Below, piece by piece: positions 7,744 through 11,507 of a stretch of DNA of 11,507 nucleotides. Under the pieces are notes generated by a model that saw only the letters and a program-made list of their open reading frames with translations, was not told the origin of the DNA and did not search any database. Origin of the DNA: JBBQIY01 sp964618405. Lineage in GTDB: Bacteria > Verrucomicrobiota > Kiritimatiellia > RFP12 > UBA3636. A program made the translations under genes and the position numbers. Where the stretch lies: NCBI GenBank assembly GCA_964618405.1, contig CAZUAY010000123.1, forward strand, positions 1 through 11,507, written 5' to 3'. Each line of letters starts with the position of its first letter. The stretch's first letter is position 1.

Positions 7744-7800
7744 CTTGGCAAACTAACTGCGCCTTTCCCGCTTCGCGGGAGGCGCAGTTAGTTTGCCAAG
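7744..7800. terminator. Very stable hairpin after the oxidoreductase gene (possible terminator)
   Basis: Two perfectly complementary 20-base arms, CTTGGCAAACTAACTGCGCC (7744-7763) and its reverse complement (7781-7800), enclose a second 6-bp stem TCCCGC/GCGGGA (7766-7771, 7775-7780) with a three-base loop. A two-base TT bulge (7764-7765) lies between the stems. The structure sits 16 bases after the stop codon and before the next promoter, where a terminator is expected. However, no T-run follows on the + strand, and only a short one (TTTTT, 7730-7726) lies 13 bases beyond it on the minus strand. It may act as a 3'-end stabiliser, a factor-dependent terminator or a mobile REP-like palindrome. 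Confidence 0.6.
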
Positions 7801-7842
7801 TCACGCGCATGAAAATCATATTTAATCTGATAAAACAACGAG

Positions 7843-7871
7843 TTGACAAGCAAACGAAAGAGGAATATAGT
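7843..7871 (+). promoter_or_regulatory. Near-consensus sigma70 promoter for the lipoprotein gene
   Basis: TTGACA (7843-7848) matches the -35 consensus exactly, and TATAGT (7866-7871) differs by one base from the -10 consensus. The spacer is exactly 17 bases. Transcription should begin near 7878, giving a leader of about 80 bases before the ATG at 7960. This is the strongest promoter in the window and suggests a highly expressed transcript. Confidence 0.8.
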
Positions 7872-7959
7872 GTGAACCATTGCGGTGTTTATTACGTTGC
7901 TAAATCGTGATCAAGGATTTGAAACGAGGCCGAACGTGCGCTTATTAAGGAATAACGAG

Positions 7960-8211
7960 ATGAAAATATTTCGACTCAACTCCATGGTGATGCTGGCCTG
8001 TGTATTTCTCTTTACGTCGTGCGGGAAAAATCCAGACAAAGCGCGTGCCGTAGCTTCGGAACCCGACTCCAAACCAGCGGTTGGTGCCATTCAGGCTGCA
8101 ATTGAATATGGAACGGGTGTGACTCAAGTCAAGGCCGGCCAGGAAGCGGCTAAGAAATTAAAAGCAATCGAGGCTACCCGCAATGCTCAGATGGAAGACG
8201 TGGCAGACTAG
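7960..8211 (+). CDS. Small putative lipoprotein (83 aa)
   Basis: Residues 1-21 form a lipoprotein signal: MKIFR, a hydrophobic core, then LFTS followed by C21 as the likely lipidated cysteine. F at -3 is a slightly relaxed lipobox. The mature part (62 aa) starts GKNPDKARA, then is Ala/Glu/Lys-rich and probably helical (residues about 45-83). No family is recognised. ATG at 7960 is chosen because AAGGA stands 8 bases upstream; a longer in-frame reading from 7885 has no ribosome-binding site and would bury the signal. It lies behind a near-consensus promoter and 101 bases before the kinase start, so read-through into the kinase is possible. It could be an abundant envelope protein or an accessory to the kinase sensor; the latter is inference from adjacency only. 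Confidence 0.75.
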   Translation: MKIFRLNSMVMLACVFLFTSCGKNPDKARAVASEPDSKPAVGAIQAAIEYGTGVTQVKAGQEAAKKLKAIEATRNAQMEDVAD

Positions 8212-8259
8212 ACGTGGCTATCTTTTTTTAAAACAAACACTCTGTGCAGACTGCTCTGT

Positions 8260-8288
8260 TTGAAATAACACTATGAGGGGTCGATAAA
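8260..8288 (+). promoter_or_regulatory. Possible promoter of the hybrid kinase gene
   Basis: TTGAAA (8260-8265) and GATAAA (8283-8288) are separated by 17 bases and end 24 bases before the ATG at 8313. A TAAAAT at 8285-8290 is a better -10 but would need a 19-base spacer. It is moderate at best; the kinase may also be read from the lipoprotein promoter. Confidence 0.35.
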
Positions 8289-8301
8289 ATAGCCTTCTCT
8301 C

Positions 8302-8307
8302 AGGAGG
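8302..8307 (+). promoter_or_regulatory. Strong Shine-Dalgarno preceding ATG 8313
   Basis: AGGAGG is a full-length Shine-Dalgarno match, five bases before an ATG at 8313-8315. It is the best ribosome-binding site in the window, yet the ATG it serves opens only 31 codons before a TAG at 8406-8408. This indicates that the kinase is meant to start here and that the frame is broken or recoded just after the start. Confidence 0.8.
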
Positions 8308-8318
8308 TCAACATGGAT

Positions 8319-8326
8319 AAAAAAAA
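8319..8326 (+). other. A8 run: frameshift site at the start of the kinase gene
   Basis: Reading from ATG 8313 gives M-D-K-K and then runs out of frame to a stop at 8406. A -1 shift (equivalent to a ninth A) within the A8 run joins those codons to the long kinase frame, which is open from 8321. The joined N-terminus reads MDKKKSERRTSRRVSALNKY and continues GVPVATAV into the frame, a basic cytoplasmic tail plus the missing half of TM1. Homopolymer miscount, a true single-base deletion, transcriptional slippage or -1 ribosomal frameshifting would all produce this picture. Confidence 0.75.
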
Positions 8327-8395
8327 TCGGAAAGAAGGACTTCGAGACGGGTTTCCGCGCTCAATAAGTATGGTGTTCCGGTTGCGACCGCAGTT

Positions 8396-11236
8396 ATGGT
8401 TATCGTAGGCGGTCTCTGGGTTATTCATGAGGCGGGGCGAGATTGTGATCGTCAGATGCGCCGTGATTTGATGGACAAAACTGTCGACCTTGCCGCGACG
8501 ATCAACGCCAAGTCGCTTCGTACGCTTTCCTTTGCAACGAAAGATACTGTCGATCCTGAATTTCAGCAGATCTGTTTTCAGATGCAGAATTATGCCAGGA
8601 TCGCCGACATGAAGAGCCTCTATACGCTAGCGCTCTGCGATGGTAAGATTGTTTTTGAATCCAAGGGTTTTTCTGCTGGGCATCCAAGCGCCTCGTCTCC
8701 AGAAATGGATAACCGACAGTCAATTCAGAGGAATACTAAGTTTTCTAGCGTCACAGAACCGAAAGTCGTAGGGCCGGTTCAGGGGGAGTACGGAATGTTT
8801 GTTTGCGCCTCTGCCCCTGTGTTTGACCTCAGGACGGGAGAGGTACTCGCGATTGCTGGGATTGATGTCGATGCATCGGCTTGGGCTCGTGCTGTACGCG
8901 ATGCTCAGCGGGTTCCCAGTGCTCTGATTCTGGGTTTGCTTTTGATATTTTTCCTGACCGAAACGGGATTGATGCGGTACTATCGAAATTCTCTGGATCA
9001 GCAGGACCCGCGGCAGAAAAGACACCCTGAGCTTTTTTCCTGTATTCTGTTCTTTGTATTGTTGACTTGTATCTTCGCCTTTACTTTTGACAGAAACGAG
9101 CGAGAGAAGAGGCGAGATTCCTTCCGCCAACTCGCACGAGCATACGTCGTTGATGGTGCACAAGAGTTCTATGGGCTGCGCAACCAACTGGACCAGTTGG
9201 CATTGTTTTATGAATCAAGCCAAGATGTCAACCAGCAAGAATTCAAAACTTATTTTAATCATTTGATTACCGAAAGTGTTGTCGATGCTGTTCTCTGGCT
9301 TCCTGCCGTTTCAGAGAACGAAGTTGAGGAAAGTATCCAACAGGCTCACCGTGCGGGCCTACCGAATTTTTCGATTTGGGAATTGGATGCCCACGGGCAA
9401 CGTCAACCCGTCCCACCTCGTCCTTTCTATTATCCATCCCTTTACATGGAGTCACGTACTGGGGAAGAAACCATCCTCGGATATGACCTTTATTCAGAAC
9501 CAGCCGTCCGTGAAACGATCGATAGCGTTCGGCGAACGGGCTTGCCTTGCGCAACGTCGCCGATTCCGATGCTTACAGTCTCTGGGGCCCCTCTAGGAAT
9601 TTATGTTTTCCAGCCTGTCGAGGCGTCGGTTCAGAAAGGATTGATCGCTTTTGCCGTGCGACTTGACCAATTGTTGGGTCGGGCGAAATCCTGCAACAGC
9701 CAAAATTTTGGACTCAAGGTCTGCTTATTTGAATTGAGTTCTACTGATCCGCCGTTGTTTATGTCGGCTATCTCTGAGACGGTCTGTTCTGAATGGGCTT
9801 CGCATACGTCAGACCTCAACCTGAGTCTGCCTATTTTCCGTTTCGGGAAGGCGTATGTGATCACATTTTCTTCTGACGAGACTTGGATGGCGAAGCATCC
9901 GCTCAGAGCGGGTCTTTCGGCTGCGCTGGTGGGTCTTTTGATTACGGCATTAATCGGCGTAATTGTCGGGATGGTATCCAACAGGCGAATGAAGCTCGAG
10001 CTACTTGTTGAACAACGAACGGCTGAACTTCATGCAAACGAAGAAAAGTTGCTCGAAGCTCAGAAGATGGAATCCGTGGGGCGGCTTGCCGGCGGCGTGG
10101 CTCACGAATTTAATAATATGCTCCAGATCATTCTGGGAACGATTGAGATGGCTTTGGAACGTTTATCGCCCACTGAGCCGTTGCATGACGATTTGGAAGG
10201 CATTCACCAAGCCGCACAACGTTCCGCCGCCCTCACCAAGCAACTTCTAGCTTTCGCACGTAAACAACTTATCAAGCCGAAAGTTATCGACTTGAATAGG
10301 GCTGTCGAGAGTTTACGCACGATGCTAAAACACCTTGTTGGCGAAGATGTCGAGTTGGTTTTTAAACCCTCTCCCGAACTCTGGAACGTTAAGATGGACG
10401 CCATGCAAGTCGATCAGATTCTGACGAACTTGTGCGTTAACGCTCGGGACGCCATCACCCGTATCGGCAAAATAATAATTGAAACGCACAATATTTCTTG
10501 TACCGAGGAATACGTCCTCGCTCATACAGGATTCCTTTTGGGAGATTATGTGGCAATCTCTGTGAGCGATAATGGGTGTGGCATCGAATCAGAGGCTTTG
10601 AAGCATTTGTTCGAACCGTTTTTTACCACGAAGGAATTCGGAAAAGGAACCGGACTCGGGTTGGCGACGGTGTACGGCATTGTGAAACAAAACGGTGGTT
10701 TTGTTAACGTCACGAGCGAATTGGGCAAAGGGGCAACCTTTAGTATTTACATTCCGCGCGATACGACGCAGGGTGCCGAAACGCCCGAGGCTTGTGCCTC
10801 GAATGGCATCGCAGGTCGTGGTGAAACGCTTTTGTTGGTCGAGGATGAAATAGTTCTTTTGGGTACGACGCAGCGAATGCTGATCAGCTTGGGGTATGAG
10901 GTGTTTTGCACATCAAGTCCAACTGAGGCGTTACGGTTGGCAGCGGTGCATTGCGGAAAAATTCATTTGTTACTCACCGACATGGTCATGCCCGAAATGA
11001 CGGGACGGGAGCTTGCTGGCCAGATCGCCTCGCGTTGTCCAAAGATGAAAGTTTTATTCATGTCGGGTTACACGGCTCAGGAGATCGCCGGTGACGCTAT
11101 CCTCGAAGGTGGCATAAATTTCATTCAAAAGCCTTTTTCCATGAAGAGTTTGAGCGAAAAATTGCAGGAGGTACTGACGCCTGTAATCGGTCAGTCGCGA
11201 GGGGTGCCCCCCGTTGACAGCCCGTACAGTCGCTAG
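8396..11236 (+). CDS. Hybrid sensor histidine kinase/response regulator with CHASE domain
   Basis: Membrane phosphorelay protein, 946 aa from ATG 8396, or about 974 aa if translation starts at 8313 with a -1 shift. Numbering from 8396: remainder of TM1 (1-10); extracytoplasmic PAS/Cache-like region (about 12-172, with APVFDLRTGEVLAIAGIDVD at 140-159); TM2 (173-190); short basic loop; TM3 (214-231); CHASE domain (about 240-430, with FYYPSLYMES and ILGYDLYSEPAVRETI); TM4 (503-527); HisKA with H570 in GGVAHEFNN; HATPase with N682 (VNARDA), DNGCG (725-729), FEPFFTTK (739-746), GTGLGLA (751-757); receiver with acidic VEDE (815-818), phosphoacceptor D862 in TDMVMP, S890 and K912. All catalytic residues are present. 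No HAMP is visible and no output domain follows, so a separate partner is needed. ATG 8396 has no ribosome-binding site and cuts TM1, so it is probably not the true start. The last about 16 residues are encoded in repeat DNA. Confidence 0.93.
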   Translation: MVIVGGLWVIHEAGRDCDRQMRRDLMDKTVDLAATINAKSLRTLSFATKDTVDPEFQQICFQMQNYARIADMKSLYTLALCDGKIVFESKGFSAGHPSASSPEMDNRQSIQRNTKFSSVTEPKVVGPVQGEYGMFVCASAPVFDLRTGEVLAIAGIDVDASAWARAVRDAQRVPSALILGLLLIFFLTETGLMRYYRNSLDQQDPRQKRHPELFSCILFFVLLTCIFAFTFDRNEREKRRDSFRQLARAYVVDGAQEFYGLRNQLDQLALFYESSQDVNQQEFKTYFNHLITESVVDAVLWLPAVSENEVEESIQQAHRAGLPNFSIWELDAHGQRQPVPPRPFYYPSLYMESRTGEETILGYDLYSEPAVRETIDSVRRTGLPCATSPIPMLTVSGAPLGIYVFQPVEASVQKGLIAFAVRLDQLLGRAKSCNSQNFGLKVCLFELSSTDPPLFMSAISETVCSEWASHTSDLNLSLPIFRFGKAYVITFSSDETWMAKHPLRAGLSAALVGLLITALIGVIVGMVSNRRMKLELLVEQRTAELHANEEKLLEAQKMESVGRLAGGVAHEFNNMLQIILGTIEMALERLSPTEPLHDDLEGIHQAAQRSAALTKQLLAFARKQLIKPKVIDLNRAVESLRTMLKHLVGEDVELVFKPSPELWNVKMDAMQVDQILTNLCVNARDAITRIGKIIIETHNISCTEEYVLAHTGFLLGDYVAISVSDNGCGIESEALKHLFEPFFTTKEFGKGTGLGLATVYGIVKQNGGFVNVTSELGKGATFSIYIPRDTTQGAETPEACASNGIAGRGETLLLVEDEIVLLGTTQRMLISLGYEVFCTSSPTEALRLAAVHCGKIHLLLTDMVMPEMTGRELAGQIASRCPKMKVLFMSGYTAQEIAGDAILEGGINFIQKPFSMKSLSEKLQEVLTPVIGQSRGVPPVDSPYSR

Positions 11237-11460
11237 TGGCTAGTGGCAGAATGGAGAAGCAGTCATATCAAGAAGAGCGGTCTGGGTTTTCGGCGTGTTT
11301 CTCTCGTCGCCACGAGCCTATCTTATGCGGAGATCTCTCTAATTCTAAACGCAAATCTCCGACGCCTATCTGGGTGGAACCCTGTCGGCTCTTTCGCAGG
11401 AGCATTCCGTAGTACTAGCGACTAGCGACTAGCAACTAGCGACCGATTACCTGGGCGCAT
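11186..11460. repeat. Intergenic repeat block, right copy, overlapping the kinase 3' end
   Basis: Modules shared with 148-347 recur here in a different order: ATCGGTCA (11186-11193), TGCCCCCCGT (11205-11214), the CGTGTTTCTCTC module (11294-11319), a heptamer array (11414-11441) and GACCGATTACCT (11441-11452), then GGCGCA. An additional perfect 7-bp inverted pair, CGGAGAT (11328-11334) and ATCTCCG (11355-11361), is present. The block begins inside the kinase coding region and includes its stop codon. After 11236 I see no credible gene to the end of the window. Confidence 0.55.
11228..11443. repeat. Heptamer arrays in inverted orientation flanking a ~215-bp segment
   Basis: AGTCGCTAGT (11228-11237), followed by two CTAGTGG units (11233-11246), faces four direct units ACTAGCG, ACTAGCG, ACTAGCA, ACTAGCG (11414-11441). 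ACTAGCGACT (11414-11423 and 11421-11430) is the exact reverse complement of 11228-11237. The arrangement resembles terminal inverted repeats of a small non-autonomous element, although no target-site duplication was identified and no transposase is present. Confidence 0.5.
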
Positions 11461-11507
11461 CCTCGTTCCGTTGACCTGTCCGTTTAGATTTGCTCAGAGG
11501 CACCACG

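Noticed and set aside
8196..8229. Possible terminator after the lipoprotein gene: two AGACGTGGC repeats followed by T7
   Set aside because: The repeats are direct, not inverted, and no stable stem precedes the T-run, so an intrinsic terminator is not supported.
8220..8270. CAAACA/TGTTTG pair between the lipoprotein and kinase genes
   Set aside because: Only a 6-bp stem with a long loop and no T-run after it; too weak to annotate.
11243..11425. 60-codon + strand ORF after the kinase
   Set aside because: It runs through the repeat modules and heptamers, has no ribosome-binding site and no protein-like character.

Overview
The window is about 11.5 kb of bacterial chromosome with moderate GC. 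It comes from a Gram-negative-like organism: there is a lipoprotein with a lipobox, and a sensor kinase with two extracytoplasmic sensing segments. The gene set (GT35 glucan phosphorylase of the DUF3417 type, a LemA/DUF3137-like pair, a FAD oxidoreductase of the PF12831 type) and the heptamer-repeat-rich intergenic DNA would fit a Verrucomicrobiota/Lentisphaerota-type (PVC) genome. That placement is inference only; nothing here fixes the taxon, and no rRNA or tRNA gene was recognised.

Layout. 1-123: probable 3' end of a + strand gene cut by the window edge. 124-353: intergenic DNA made of short repeat modules. 354-2900 (-): alpha-glucan phosphorylase. 3059-4873 (-): two-TM membrane protein, DUF3137/MAG1210-like, translationally coupled by a 4-nt overlap to lemA (4870-5535, -). 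5536-5948: divergent intergenic region with a nested inverted repeat and a 16-codon upstream ORF with a strong Shine-Dalgarno on the lemA side, and a good sigma70 promoter on the other. 5949-7727 (+): FAD-dependent oxidoreductase, followed by a very stable hairpin (7744-7800). 7843-7871: near-consensus sigma70 promoter driving a small lipoprotein (7960-8211). 8313-11236 (+): large hybrid histidine kinase/response regulator with an extracytoplasmic PAS/Cache-like region, a CHASE domain, HisKA, HATPase and receiver. 11180-11507: a second block of repeat modules related to the block at 148-347.

Functional reading. The phosphorylase releases glucose-1-phosphate from storage glucan. The LemA/DUF3137 pair is probably a membrane complex of unknown function. 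The oxidoreductase substrate is unknown. The small lipoprotein and the kinase are adjacent and co-oriented and may form an envelope-sensing unit.

Most notable points: (1) the kinase has an excellent ribosome-binding site and ATG at 8313, but that frame is -1 out of register with the main ORF across an A8 run, so it is a sequencing error, a real mutation or recoding; a single -1 shift restores a complete first membrane helix. (2) The lemA leader carries a nested inverted repeat directly in front of a mini-ORF. (3) Two blocks 11 kb apart share short repeat modules in a different arrangement, and the right-hand block supplies the last codons and the stop codon of the kinase gene. I do not see a convincing, wholly new multi-gene system.
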